Source: Anaerolineales bacterium
GTDB lineage: Bacteria; Chloroflexota; Anaerolineae; 4572-78; J111
Assembly (NCBI GenBank): GCA_020634855.1
Contig: JACKAU010000008.1
Span: 124,001-188,000, forward strand
Direction: 5' to 3'
Length of the DNA: 64,000 bases
A program made the position numbers and the translations under genes. Below, one piece after another: positions 26,218 through 35,313 of the stretch (position 1 is its first letter; every line of letters starts with the position of its first letter). Under the pieces are notes generated by a model that made no database searches, had not been told where the DNA came from, and was given only the letters and a program-made list of their open reading frames with translations.

Positions 26218-27304
26218 AAGCATCGAAATTGGGGTCTAAATGCTGTAGGTTAGCGTCATACGCCTGAACCTCTTTATGGGCATCGATCAACACGGCCGTA
26301 AGCGGGGCGGATAGGGTTGCTCCCAGCGCGCCAAACAAGATACCCCCGCCTAACGTGGTAAGCAGCGTGATAATCGGATTCATTTCAAACTTGTTGCTGG
26401 CCACGTTGATGGCAATAATTGGCCCTACGATGTTCTGCAGGACAGTAATGACCACGATGATAATGACCGCATCTGCCACGCCGCCGGCGCCCAAAGCCAC
26501 CAGAGCGGCAAATACGCCGGAGATAATCGCCCCCAGATAGGGAATATAAGCCGTGGCCATCGTGATCAGGGCCACCGGGAAGGCCAGTGGTAGTCCCAGC
26601 AGCCACATAGTGAGTCCGACCGCTATCGCCACCGGCAGATTGGATACGGTCAGCGCGTAAAAATAGATGCGCATGGCCGAGACGGCCTGGCCCACCACAT
26701 TAGCGCCCAACTCGGCCGGCAGGCCCAAATGGCGACCCACCCAACCGGTAACGCCGTGCCAGTCGGCCAGCAGATAAAATAACAGAAAAAACGCGGTAAA
26801 GGCCCCCATAAAAAGACCCATAATGCCGGAAATACTCGAAAATACAACCGAGGTCAGACCCGCAGCCAACTTCGGCAGCGCGTCCATGATCTCTGTCTGG
26901 ATTTGGGCGGGGGACACGTCCAGATTTGATATGGCGGCCAGGTGCGTCAGCCCGGCGACAAGCTGAGTCACCATTTCCTCACTTTGGTTAACGATGCCGA
27001 CCACCGTCAGCCAGGCGAGGCCGATGCACACGGCCAGTACCAGTAAGATGACCAGCACACTGCCGATAGTGGGGGGGACCCGGCGCGCCGCCAGGATATC
27101 AACCAAAGGATAGGTGAGCATCCCTACCACCACGGCAATGACCGACGGCACGAACAGCCCGGAAATGACGCTTAAGAAAGCAACAATGGCCGTGATAAAA
27201 AGGATTATCCCCAGATAAAGCCAACTGCGGGTGCCCCACCGGCGTAATCCGGGGGATATCCCATCTGCAGCTGTCTCTTGTTGGCTTGGCGCTTGGCTTG
27301 TCAT
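26213..27304 (-). CDS. AI-2E family transporter (second of two)
   Basis: Start taken at the ATG at 27304 (M-T-S-Q-A-P-S); an in-frame ATG twelve codons upstream is also possible. The product is 363 residues with about seven helices and the family region A-Y-I-P-Y-L-G-A-I-I-S-G near 255. The N-terminus is short and hydrophilic. It is more compact than the first member at 3840-5168 and lacks that protein's basic C-terminal tail. The last codons lie inside a dispersed repeat, so its native C-terminus may have been changed by insertion. It follows the ZIP gene by 37 bp. Confidence 0.87.
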   Translation of the reverse strand: MTSQAPSQQETAADGISPGLRRWGTRSWLYLGIILFITAIVAFLSVISGLFVPSVIAVVVGMLTYPLVDILAARRVPPTIGSVLVILLVLAVCIGLAWLTVVGIVNQSEEMVTQLVAGLTHLAAISNLDVSPAQIQTEIMDALPKLAAGLTSVVFSSISGIMGLFMGAFTAFFLLFYLLADWHGVTGWVGRHLGLPAELGANVVGQAVSAMRIYFYALTVSNLPVAIAVGLTMWLLGLPLAFPVALITMATAYIPYLGAIISGVFAALVALGAGGVADAVIIIVVITVLQNIVGPIIAINVASNKFEMNPIITLLTTLGGGILFGALGATLSAPLTAVLIDAHKEVQAYDANLQHLDPNFDAS

Positions 27305-27341
27305 ATTTGACCCACCATATTTATCTCCAATTCGATCCATT

Positions 27342-28085
27342 TCATGACGTCAGTTGGGCCAATGACAGCGCTACCGAGACGGCAAAGCCGCCTACCAGGA
27401 GGAGACCACTCTCATTGCCGCCATGGTCAAATGCTTCCGGAACCATAGAGTCACACAGCATCACCAACAGCGCTCCGGCCGCAAACGCATCAACCACGGC
27501 CCCACTGGCGCCAGGCAACAATGTGGCCAGAACATACCCCCCCATCGCCGCCAAAATGCTTAACCCACAAACCGCCAGCCACAGCCGGGTGATCTTGTGG
27601 CGCGGCCAGCCGCCGCTGAGCATACCGGCTGTGCCGCCTAATCCTTGCGGAATGTTGCCGATGGCGACCGCAAAAACAAAAGCAAACGAAACCTGGGGGC
27701 TGTGGACGAGAGAGAGGCCCAGCACCAGCGATTCAGGCACACCATCTAACAGCGACCCCAGCAAAATACCGGTCCCCGAACCTCCGGCCTGGGCCCCATC
27801 AAAGTCCATACGCTCAGCGCCGCCCATATTATCAACCCACTTGTCGGCAAAGTAAAATGTGAGTGCTCCGGCGACCAATCCTACAGCCACCAGATAGTAG
27901 TTGCCCTTCACTTCAATGAGAGGCCCCAATACAAGCTGATAAGCAGTGGCGCTGATGATAGCGCCTACGCCAAAGGCCATAATTAAGCCGGTCCATTTTT
28001 GATTCACGGCATTGCGGTAAGCCAGCGCCATGCCAATCAGGAGAGTACCGGTGGCGATTGCGCTCCAAATTGCGGCATAAATCAT
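27342..28085 (-). CDS. ZIP family divalent metal transporter
   Basis: A 247-residue protein with about eight helices and the ZIP signature. The metal-binding helices read L-D-G-V-P-E-S-L-V-L-G near 112-122 and G-N-I-P-Q-G-L-G near 142-149, and the C-terminal part has M-V-P-E-A-F-D-H-G-G. These replace the usual H-N-x-P-E-G with D-G-V-P-E-S, as in some bacterial members. It probably imports zinc or iron. An AGAGGG-type ribosome site precedes the ATG. Directly upstream is a small His-rich protein. Confidence 0.87.
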   Translation of the reverse strand: MIYAAIWSAIATGTLLIGMALAYRNAVNQKWTGLIMAFGVGAIISATAYQLVLGPLIEVKGNYYLVAVGLVAGALTFYFADKWVDNMGGAERMDFDGAQAGGSGTGILLGSLLDGVPESLVLGLSLVHSPQVSFAFVFAVAIGNIPQGLGGTAGMLSGGWPRHKITRLWLAVCGLSILAAMGGYVLATLLPGASGAVVDAFAAGALLVMLCDSMVPEAFDHGGNESGLLLVGGFAVSVALSLAQLTS

Positions 28086-28130
28086 TTCTATTCCCTCTTG
28101 GGATGTAAATGAGATGGGCTGTTCTCTGCG

Positions 28131-28376
28131 CTACAATTTATCGGCCATCTCGTCAACGTCGGTGACCTGGCCCTGGCGGGCATGAACAAAGGTCGCAATC
28201 GCTGCCCCGACTACGGTAATAACCGTTATCCATAGAAACCCTAACAGTCCAAGTGCGAATAAATCGACTAAGGTCAGAATGACGAAGATAAAAAAGGCGT
28301 AGACGACAAATAGGGCCAGGAGATGCTTGGTCGAAAAGTGGGCGGACTTTGTCTGGTGATGGTGATGTTTACTCAT
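28131..28376 (-). CDS. Small His-rich two-helix membrane protein
   Basis: An 81-residue protein with GAGGAG before its ATG. It starts M-S-K-H-H-H-H, which could bind metal, then has two hydrophobic helices at about 19-40 and 43-65 and an acidic tail (V-D-E-M-A-D-K-L). I recognise no family. The place next to a ZIP gene and the four-histidine start suggest, but do not show, a link to metal. Confidence 0.6.
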   Translation of the reverse strand: MSKHHHHQTKSAHFSTKHLLALFVVYAFFIFVILTLVDLFALGLLGFLWITVITVVGAAIATFVHARQGQVTDVDEMADKL

Positions 28377-28403
28377 AGTGCTTTACTCCTCTAAAAATAA
28401 GAT

Positions 28404-28433
28404 CCGTAGGATAAACTTAAGTTTGTCCTACGG
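28404..28433. repeat. 30-bp palindrome overlapping the cydC stop codon
   Basis: Reads CCGTAGGATAAACTTAAG then TTTGTCCTACGG, a palindrome with one mismatch, related to 6475-6514. The TAA stop of cydC (28417-28419) and its last codons (V-G-Q-T) fall inside it. Confidence 0.8.
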
Positions 28434-30129
28434 TGGTTTTCATTCTCGTTGTCGTGCCGGAGGCTAAGTCCGGCTCCTTCGAAGATAAACTATCAATTGA
28501 AACGCAACACCCACGGCTCAAATCCACCACCTCATCACATAGGGCCAGTCCGGCCGGGCTGTGGGAAATGAACAGCGTGGTTCGCCCGACCATGAACCGA
28601 TCCAGAGCCTGCAAAACCTGCTGCTCAGTTTCGGCATCGAGGTGGGCTGTGGCTTCGTCCAGAATTAGCAAAGGCGCGTCCTTTAGCATGACTCGGGCCA
28701 ACGCCAACCGCTGGCGCTCACCTCCGCTCAACCGCAACCCATTCTCGCCGACCAGGGTATCGTACCCCTGCGGCAGATCGGCGATGAAGTCGTGAAGCTG
28801 CGCTTGCCGGCAGACGGTCACCAATTCGGCGTCGGTGGCGGTGGGTTTGGCCAACAGCAGATTATCACGGATGGTGGTGTTGAACAAATATGTATGTTGC
28901 GATACTACGCCAAACATATCGCGCACATCGTCGGTTCGATAGTTGCGCAGTTCGTGGCCGCCCAGACAGATCTGCCCGACCTGGTACTCCCAAAAGCGCA
29001 GCAGTAGGTTGACCAACGTAGACTTGCCCACCCCACTAGGGCCGACGATGGCCGCGCGGCCACCGGCCTTGAGGCTCAAACTGAACCCGTCCAGAACCGG
29101 GGGATCGTCAGGGCTGTAGCGGAAACTTAAGTTGCGGACTTCGAGGCCGTAGTGGGCCGGTTTAGGCGACGGCTGGGCCGGCTCGGCCACTTCCGGCGGC
29201 GCATCAATCAATTCGAACAGACGCCGGCCGGCAGTTTGGTTGGCCTCCAAATATTGGAATGCTTGGGCCAGCGGTTGAACCGTCTCAAAGCTAGCGATGG
29301 CCGTCAGCGGCAGCAAGGCCAGGTAGACTCCGTCAATCTGGCCGCCGGTCACCAACGGAATGGCCAACCAGAGGACGGTCAGCCCGGCCAGGCTGGTCAA
29401 GAGCGCCCCCAGGCCGTTGCTTAGGCCCCGAATCACGGCCAACCGTTCCTGCACCTGATTGAGCTCCTCGGTAAGGCGGCGGGTTCGATCATAATAAATC
29501 TGTTCCTGCCCAAACGCCAATAAGTCGGCGCTCCCCTGAACTTGATCGACCCCGATTGCATTCAACTCGGCGCGTACTGTGATGAGTTGGGTCGCCGGTT
29601 GCCGGCTCAGCCAGCGCGAAATCAGCGGCAGGGCCACGCCGGTCAGCAGGAGAAACAGCAACAGCACCACCGCCAGCCAAATATTAAAATACCCCAAAAT
29701 CACGCAAGCCAAGGCCGTGACCAGGGCCGCCGCCAGAGGGGGCGTGATGACCCGGATGTAGAAATTCTCCAGCGTCTCGATATCGGCCATAATGCGGGCC
29801 AGCAAGTCGCCGCTGTGATACGGCATCAGCCGGGCCGGGGCCAGCGGCTCAATCGATTCATAGAACCAAACCCGCAGATGGGCCAGGATTCGAAACGTGG
29901 CCGTGTGCGTGATGTACCGTTCGGTGTAGCGCAGCGCCGCGCGGGCGAGGGCAAAAAAGCGAACGCCCGCAATGGCCAGCGACAGGTCTGTGACGGTCGT
30001 GACCAACGTCGCCTTGGAAATGAGGTAAGCCGACATCGCCATAAGGCCGACGCTGGCGCCAACCGTACCAAAGCTCAGCAAAACGGCCAAAGCAATCCAC
30101 CAGCGGAAGGGCGCGATGAGGCTAAGCAA
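28417..30129 (-). CDS. cydC: Thiol reductant ABC exporter subunit CydC
   Basis: A 570-residue fused permease-ATPase. Six helices fill the first 300 residues, then an ATPase domain with Walker A G-P-S-G-V-G-K-S-T, signature L-S-G-G-E-R-Q-R-L and Walker B L-L-I-L-D-E-A-T-A-H. With CydD it exports glutathione or cysteine, needed for assembly of cytochrome bd. The annotated start is TTG at 30129, but a CTG at 30147 (giving N-T-F-H-R-L-L first) overlaps the cydD stop and follows GGAGG by 6 bases, so translational coupling is likely. The C-terminus is formed by a palindromic repeat. Confidence 0.93.
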   Translation of the reverse strand: MLSLIAPFRWWIALAVLLSFGTVGASVGLMAMSAYLISKATLVTTVTDLSLAIAGVRFFALARAALRYTERYITHTATFRILAHLRVWFYESIEPLAPARLMPYHSGDLLARIMADIETLENFYIRVITPPLAAALVTALACVILGYFNIWLAVVLLLFLLLTGVALPLISRWLSRQPATQLITVRAELNAIGVDQVQGSADLLAFGQEQIYYDRTRRLTEELNQVQERLAVIRGLSNGLGALLTSLAGLTVLWLAIPLVTGGQIDGVYLALLPLTAIASFETVQPLAQAFQYLEANQTAGRRLFELIDAPPEVAEPAQPSPKPAHYGLEVRNLSFRYSPDDPPVLDGFSLSLKAGGRAAIVGPSGVGKSTLVNLLLRFWEYQVGQICLGGHELRNYRTDDVRDMFGVVSQHTYLFNTTIRDNLLLAKPTATDAELVTVCRQAQLHDFIADLPQGYDTLVGENGLRLSGGERQRLALARVMLKDAPLLILDEATAHLDAETEQQVLQALDRFMVGRTTLFISHSPAGLALCDEVVDLSRGCCVSIDSLSSKEPDLASGTTTRMKTTVGQT

Positions 30130-30143
30130 GCGATGGAAGGTGT

Positions 30144-31892
30144 TCAGAGCGCGCCTCCCTGATAGCTGGCCACCAGATGGCGGTATTGACCGTTCCGATT
30201 CAACAACTCTTGATGTTTACCTTGCTCCACGGCCCGGCCATGCTCTAAAACCACAATCTGATCCGCTTGATAGGCCATTTGGAGACGGTGGGCAATAACC
30301 AGAACGGTTCTACCCTGCGCCAATCGAGCCAGCGCCGCCCGGATCAACCGTTCGCTGTCGGCATCGAGGTGAGCCGTTGCTTCGTCCAGAATGAGAACCG
30401 GCGCGTCTTTCAAAAAGGCGCGGGCAATGGCTAATCGCTGCTGCTGGCCCCCACTCAGGCGAGCGCCGCGCTCCCCAATCACAGTCTCGTAGCCCTGGGG
30501 CAAAGCCTGGATAAACTCGTGGGCATAGGCCGCCTGGGCGGCGGCGACAACATCGGCCTGCCCGGCGTCCGGACGCCCAAACCTAATATTTTCGGCGACG
30601 GTGCCGTGAAAGAGATGGGGCTGCTGCGGCACCCAGGCCACCTGCGCCCGCCAGGTTCGGCGGTCGATGGCCGACAAAGCTGTACCGCCCACGGTAATCC
30701 GACCCGTATTCGGCTCGATAAAGCGGAGCAGCAGGCTTGAAACGGTGGTTTTCCCGGCGCCGGTCGGTCCGACCAACGCGACCGTTTGACCGTGGGGAAT
30801 GGTCAACAAAAAGCTGCTCAGGGCCGGGCGCTGGCGACCGTCGTAGGTGTAGCCGACATGGTCGAAGCCAAGGTCGAAGCGGTGGGGAATCGCCGCCGGA
30901 TGGCCATTGGTTGCCAACGCTGCCGGTTGGACGACAGGTTCCGGCGTGTCCAGCACCTCGAAGATGCGCTCGGCCGCAGCCTTGCCGGCCGTTCCGGCGT
31001 GGTATTTAAGGGCCATTTGGCGCAGCGGCATAAAGAATTCCGGCGTTAGCAGCAGCACCGCCAGGGCGCGATCAAACGGCAGCATGCCGTTCATCAGGCG
31101 CAGGCTCACTTCCAGAGCGACCATGGCTATAGCCGCCGTAGCCGCCCACTCCATCACCAGCGAGGTTTGGAAGGCAGTGCGCAGGACATCCATCGTAGTG
31201 TGGCCAAACTGCCGGCTGATGTCACCGATCTGCGCGGCCTGTTCCCGGCTCCGGCCATACATTTTGAGAGTCGGCAGACCCTGAATCATATCGAGAAAAA
31301 AGGCGCTCATCCAACTCATCTCGGCAAAACGGCGCTCGGTCAGGGCTTTGGCCCGCCCGCCGATGAGCGCCAGCATCAGGATGAGCATCGGCCCGGCAAA
31401 CAACAAAACCAGCGATGTCCAGGGGTCGAGCGCCAGCACCACGACAAAGACCAGCGCCGGTACAATCCCGGCCAGGTTGCGCGCCGGTAGGTATTGGCTG
31501 ATGTATTCATCCAGCGCTTCAACGCCGGTCACCAGCGTGTTGGCCAACTCGCCGCTGCGTTCGGCCCGGGTGTAAAGCGGCCCTAATAGAAACAGGTGGT
31601 TGGTTAACTGTTGGCGCAGATGGCTCTTGACTCGGCTGGCAGCGTGCTGGGCCAGAATGTCGCCGGCCCCAATGACGATCGCGCGCAGCAGGGCCAAGAG
31701 CAGCAATAAACCCAGCCACGGCCACATTTTCGCCAGATCGGAACCATCCAGAAACACCCGGTTGACGACCTGGCTGATCAGAATGAGTTGGACAATGAGC
31801 AATACCGCCGCCAAAGTAGCCACCAAAACCGCTCCCAGCAACCGCTGACGTCCGGCTTGGGATTGTTGTAGAATTCGTTTTTCAACCGACAC
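30144..31892 (-). CDS. cydD: Thiol reductant ABC exporter subunit CydD
   Basis: A 582-residue fused permease-ATPase starting with GTG. Six helices lie in the first 310 residues. The ATPase domain has Walker A G-P-T-G-A-G-K-T-T, signature L-S-G-G-Q-Q-Q-R-L and Walker B V-L-I-L-D-E-A-T-A-H-L-D. It pairs with CydC to form the heterodimeric exporter. It follows cydB by only 27 bp in a cydA-cydB-cydD-cydC order, so the exporter is probably co-transcribed with the oxidase it helps to mature. Confidence 0.94.
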   Translation of the reverse strand: MSVEKRILQQSQAGRQRLLGAVLVATLAAVLLIVQLILISQVVNRVFLDGSDLAKMWPWLGLLLLLALLRAIVIGAGDILAQHAASRVKSHLRQQLTNHLFLLGPLYTRAERSGELANTLVTGVEALDEYISQYLPARNLAGIVPALVFVVVLALDPWTSLVLLFAGPMLILMLALIGGRAKALTERRFAEMSWMSAFFLDMIQGLPTLKMYGRSREQAAQIGDISRQFGHTTMDVLRTAFQTSLVMEWAATAAIAMVALEVSLRLMNGMLPFDRALAVLLLTPEFFMPLRQMALKYHAGTAGKAAAERIFEVLDTPEPVVQPAALATNGHPAAIPHRFDLGFDHVGYTYDGRQRPALSSFLLTIPHGQTVALVGPTGAGKTTVSSLLLRFIEPNTGRITVGGTALSAIDRRTWRAQVAWVPQQPHLFHGTVAENIRFGRPDAGQADVVAAAQAAYAHEFIQALPQGYETVIGERGARLSGGQQQRLAIARAFLKDAPVLILDEATAHLDADSERLIRAALARLAQGRTVLVIAHRLQMAYQADQIVVLEHGRAVEQGKHQELLNRNGQYRHLVASYQGGAL

Positions 31893-31919
31893 GCAATTTG
31901 TTACCCGTATGCTGATGGA

Positions 31920-32939
31920 CTAATAACTTTCGCCACCGAGCTTAACCTTTCCCCGAAAGATGTAATATACACCCGTGGTGTAAAGTAGGACAAACGGCAT
32001 GCCAATGAGGGCAATGATCAACATCACCATCAGTGAATTGGGGGCTGAAGCTCCATTATAGATGGTCAGATTGTAATCCGGATTCAGCGTTGAGATGAGC
32101 AGGTTCGGGTACAGGCCGGCCGCCGCTGCCCAGAGCAGCAGCGCAATCACCGCACTAGAGGCCAAAAACGCCTTAAACTCTTCGGCCTGGCGAGTCCAAT
32201 ACCAGGCCGCAATCATGGCCGCTAGGGCCAGCGCCGGGAAAATGACCGGCCAAATCTGGTCCAAATAACGATTCGTAATCACGCTTTGGTTGGAGATGGT
32301 CCCCACAACCACCAGGGTGTTCAGCACAACGAAAATGCCCATCAGGCGGGGGGTCACCTGGCGAACACGGGTCTGCAGTTCACCTTCGGTCTTCATGGCC
32401 ACGTAAATGCTGCCATGCATGGCCAGCATCATCACCGTGGTAATGCCCACCAGCAGGGCAAAGGGATTCAACAACGCGATGAGCGATATCGAGATATTGC
32501 CCTGTTCATCCAGCGGCACCCCAGCCATAATGTTACCAAAGGCCACGCCCAACAACAGGGCGATACCTGTCGAAGACGCGAAGAAGACGCCATCCCACAC
32601 CGATCGCCAAGTTGCGCCGGGGCGTTTACTCCGAAACTCGATGGCGACGGTGCGTAAGATGAGAACCAGCAAGACCAGCATCATGGCCAAGTAAAAGCCG
32701 GAGAAGAGCGAGGCGTAGACCAGCGGGAAGGCCGCAAATAGAGCCCCGCCGCCCAGCACCAGCCATACTTCATTCCCATCCCAAACCGGGCCGATACTGT
32801 TTAGCATCAGCCGTCGCTCCGTGTCAGTTTTGGCCACATAAGGGTGCAGAATGCCGACCCCCAAGTCAAATCCGTCCATGATCAGGTATCCGGAGATAAT
32901 GATCACAAAGAGGACATACCAAACATCATTAAGCCACAT
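31920..32939 (-). CDS. cydB: Cytochrome bd ubiquinol oxidase subunit II
   Basis: A 339-residue membrane protein with the CydB opening V-L-F-V-I-I-I-S-G-Y-L-I-M-D-G-F-D-L-G-V-G and the conserved G-P-V-W-D-G-N-E-V-W-L near 50. It has about eight to nine helices. It is the partner of CydA in the quinol oxidase, which reduces oxygen to water with high affinity and without pumping. It starts 19 bp after cydA. Confidence 0.96.
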   Translation of the reverse strand: MWLNDVWYVLFVIIISGYLIMDGFDLGVGILHPYVAKTDTERRLMLNSIGPVWDGNEVWLVLGGGALFAAFPLVYASLFSGFYLAMMLVLLVLILRTVAIEFRSKRPGATWRSVWDGVFFASSTGIALLLGVAFGNIMAGVPLDEQGNISISLIALLNPFALLVGITTVMMLAMHGSIYVAMKTEGELQTRVRQVTPRLMGIFVVLNTLVVVGTISNQSVITNRYLDQIWPVIFPALALAAMIAAWYWTRQAEEFKAFLASSAVIALLLWAAAAGLYPNLLISTLNPDYNLTIYNGASAPNSLMVMLIIALIGMPFVLLYTTGVYYIFRGKVKLGGESY

Positions 32940-32958
32940 CAGATTAGACTCCCTTCCT

Positions 32959-34359
32959 TTAAGCGCGGGGTTGGTTGCGGAAAATTTCGCGGAAAGAGTC
33001 TGGCAATGACGTCACCGGAACTTCTTCCATATGTTCTAGCGGGGCCGGCCCGTGCTGGATTTTTTCATTGAGCAGGAACAGGAACAGGATACCCAGGATG
33101 ATATAAAGCACAACGAACATCCCTATCGAAAAAAGAAGCTCGCCCGAGGTCAATGTTGATGAAACGCCGTCGGCCGTTTTCATGATATTGTAAACAATCC
33201 ACGGTTGCCGCCCCACTTCGGTTGTCCACCAGCCAGAAATGGTAGCGACCTCGGTCAGCACGATCAGGAAGACAAAGACCCACAACAGCCAGCGTGTTTG
33301 ATAGATACGCCGGCCCCGGTAGAAATAAAATGCGCCGACCAGTCCGATCAGAACGAACAAGAAGCCCAGGTTAACCATGAGATGGTAGACTTGGAAGACC
33401 AGGTTAATCGGCGGCCACGGGTCGGACGCAAAAGAATCCAGACCGGTGACGACCGCGCTAGGTTTAAAGTAGGTCAAGATGCTCAACAGGCAGGGAATAC
33501 CCACGCCATAGGTAGTTTGATTATCGACGTCAACCCAGCCGAACAACATAAACGGGGCGCAGCTTTGGGTTTCCCACAAGCCTTCCATGGCCGCCAGTTT
33601 AAGCGGCTGATGATTGGTCACCTCGATGGCCTGCTGGGCGCCGACAATAAAGAGTTGTAAAATGGCCAGCACGACAAAGAGCGGTAACGCCACTTGGAAG
33701 ATATGCTTAGCCAACTCGAGGTGCCGGTTTTTGAGCAAATACCAGGCGCTGATGCTGAGCATAAGCGAGGCGCCGACCATCCAGGAGGCCACCCAGACGT
33801 GGAAGAGGCGCGGCAGGAAGGATGGGGTGAAGACCACTTCCGCGAAGGTGGTCATAAAGGCTTGCGGTCCATTGGTCCCCTCCATAATGGTATAACCGGC
33901 CGGGGTCTGCATCCAAGAATTGGCCATCAGGATCCAGAGGGCGCTAAAATGCGCGCCGAAAGTGACCATAAACGTGGCGAACAGCCACATTCGGGGGCCT
34001 AAGCGGTTGCCGCCAAACAACATTAGGCCCAGGAAACCGCCTTCCAGGAAAAAAGCAAAGATGCCCTCGGCGGCTAACAGGCTGCCAAAGATATTGCCGA
34101 CAAAGCGCGAGTAGTCGGCCCAGTTGGTGCCAAACTCAAACTCTTGCACAATGCCTGTAGCAATGCCCAGGGCAAACACCAGTCCATAAATCTGAACCCC
34201 AAAAAAGGAGACGCGCCGCCAGACAGGATTGCCGGTTCGGACATAAATGATGCCGATGATGACCAACAACAGGCCCAAACCCATGGAGATGGGCGGGAAG
34301 ATAAAGTGAAAGCTGGCGGTTAAAGCAAATTGAATACGCGATAAAAATTCGGGAGTCAT
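32959..34359 (-). CDS. cydA: Cytochrome bd ubiquinol oxidase subunit I
   Basis: Start taken at the ATG at 34359, which follows GGAGGGG by 5 bases; a longer frame to 34521 adds 54 unlike residues. The 466-residue product has nine helices. The high-spin heme ligand is H18 in A-S-F-H-F-I-F-P-P-I-S-M-G, and the conserved G-R-Q-P-W lies near 383. Its length suggests the short Q-loop form rather than the long one of Escherichia coli. It oxidises quinol and reduces oxygen together with CydB. Confidence 0.95.
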   Translation of the reverse strand: MTPEFLSRIQFALTASFHFIFPPISMGLGLLLVIIGIIYVRTGNPVWRRVSFFGVQIYGLVFALGIATGIVQEFEFGTNWADYSRFVGNIFGSLLAAEGIFAFFLEGGFLGLMLFGGNRLGPRMWLFATFMVTFGAHFSALWILMANSWMQTPAGYTIMEGTNGPQAFMTTFAEVVFTPSFLPRLFHVWVASWMVGASLMLSISAWYLLKNRHLELAKHIFQVALPLFVVLAILQLFIVGAQQAIEVTNHQPLKLAAMEGLWETQSCAPFMLFGWVDVDNQTTYGVGIPCLLSILTYFKPSAVVTGLDSFASDPWPPINLVFQVYHLMVNLGFLFVLIGLVGAFYFYRGRRIYQTRWLLWVFVFLIVLTEVATISGWWTTEVGRQPWIVYNIMKTADGVSSTLTSGELLFSIGMFVVLYIILGILFLFLLNEKIQHGPAPLEHMEEVPVTSLPDSFREIFRNQPRA

Positions 34360-34375
34360 GAGTTCCCCTCCAAAT

Positions 34376-35143
34376 TTACAACCCAGGACTGGATTGCATA
34401 ATACCGCCATCGACAAAAAAGGTGGTGGCCGTGACATAACTGGCCTGGTCTGAGGCCAGCCAGACCACCAGATCGGCAATCTCCTTGGGTTCAGCCATGC
34501 GGCCCAGCGGGATGGCTGCATTGAGTTTGGCCATCATCTCTGGGTCATGCATGGTTCGCACGTTGATGGGTGTGGCCACGGCTCCGGGTCCAACGCCAAC
34601 CACGGTAATGCCGTGAGGTGCTAATTCAACCCCGGCAGTACGGGTCAGCATCCGCATGCCCCCTTTGGAGAGGCAGTAAGGGGTGTTGCCCGGCATAGGC
34701 CAATCCTCGTGAACGGAGGTGATGTTGATGATGCGCCCGCCGCCGCCCTGCTTGATCATTTGTTTGGCGGCCAACTGGGTGCCAAAAAAGGCGCTCTTCA
34801 GGTTGATGTCCAGCACCCGCGCGTACTGGTCCTCGGTGGTATCCAGAATTGACGTACGGGTTTCAATTCCGGCGTTGTTAACTATAATATCCAGACGACC
34901 AAAGGCGTTCACGGTCTCATCAATCAATCTTTGCAGGTCTTCCACTTTGCTGACATCCGCCTCAACCATAATGGCCTGCTCACCCATAGCCAGAATCTGT
35001 TTTTCCTCTTCGCTGGCCACTTCAGGGTGCGAGACATAGTCAATACACACTGACGCGTCAGCTTTGGCCAGGGCCAAAGTAATCGCCTTACCGATACCAC
35101 TGTTACCACCAGTCACGATGGCTACTTTTCCTTTAAGCGACAT
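34376..35143 (-). CDS. SDR family oxidoreductase, glucose 1-dehydrogenase-like
   Basis: A 255-residue short-chain dehydrogenase. Cofactor loop T-G-G-N-S-G-I-G-K at 11-19, N-N-A-G near 91, catalytic Ser in T-S-V-H-E-D-W and the pair Y-C-L-S-K near 158-162. The whole length, including E-D-W-P-M-P-G-N-T-P-Y and the end G-G-I-M-Q-S-S-P-G-L, matches proteins named glucose 1-dehydrogenase. The substrate is not proven. It ends 16 bp before cydA starts, so it may head the cyd transcript. Confidence 0.9.
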   Translation of the reverse strand: MSLKGKVAIVTGGNSGIGKAITLALAKADASVCIDYVSHPEVASEEEKQILAMGEQAIMVEADVSKVEDLQRLIDETVNAFGRLDIIVNNAGIETRTSILDTTEDQYARVLDINLKSAFFGTQLAAKQMIKQGGGGRIINITSVHEDWPMPGNTPYCLSKGGMRMLTRTAGVELAPHGITVVGVGPGAVATPINVRTMHDPEMMAKLNAAIPLGRMAEPKEIADLVVWLASDQASYVTATTFFVDGGIMQSSPGL

Positions 35144-35224
35144 TTTGTAACCTCACTTTTTTAGTTAGTTGTCGATATCCCTGGGATTATCTCCAGAGGT
35201 GTGAATAGATTTTGTTATGTTCAA

Positions 35225-35308
35225 AAGGTGACAGTCACTTGGGTGTGATAAATCGACCGATTTGGGCTAAACGGACGTTCGTTTTCGTTAAAAAGTGACT
35301 GTCACCTT
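35225..35308. repeat. Inverted pair of GGTGACAGTCAC palindromes
   Basis: AAGGTGACAGTCACTT at 35225-35240 and its exact reverse complement at 35293-35308, each itself nearly palindromic, 52 bp apart. A third copy of the core is at 2487-2506. It lies between the NDH-2 gene and the SDR gene. Confidence 0.8.
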
Positions 35309-35313
35309 GAATG

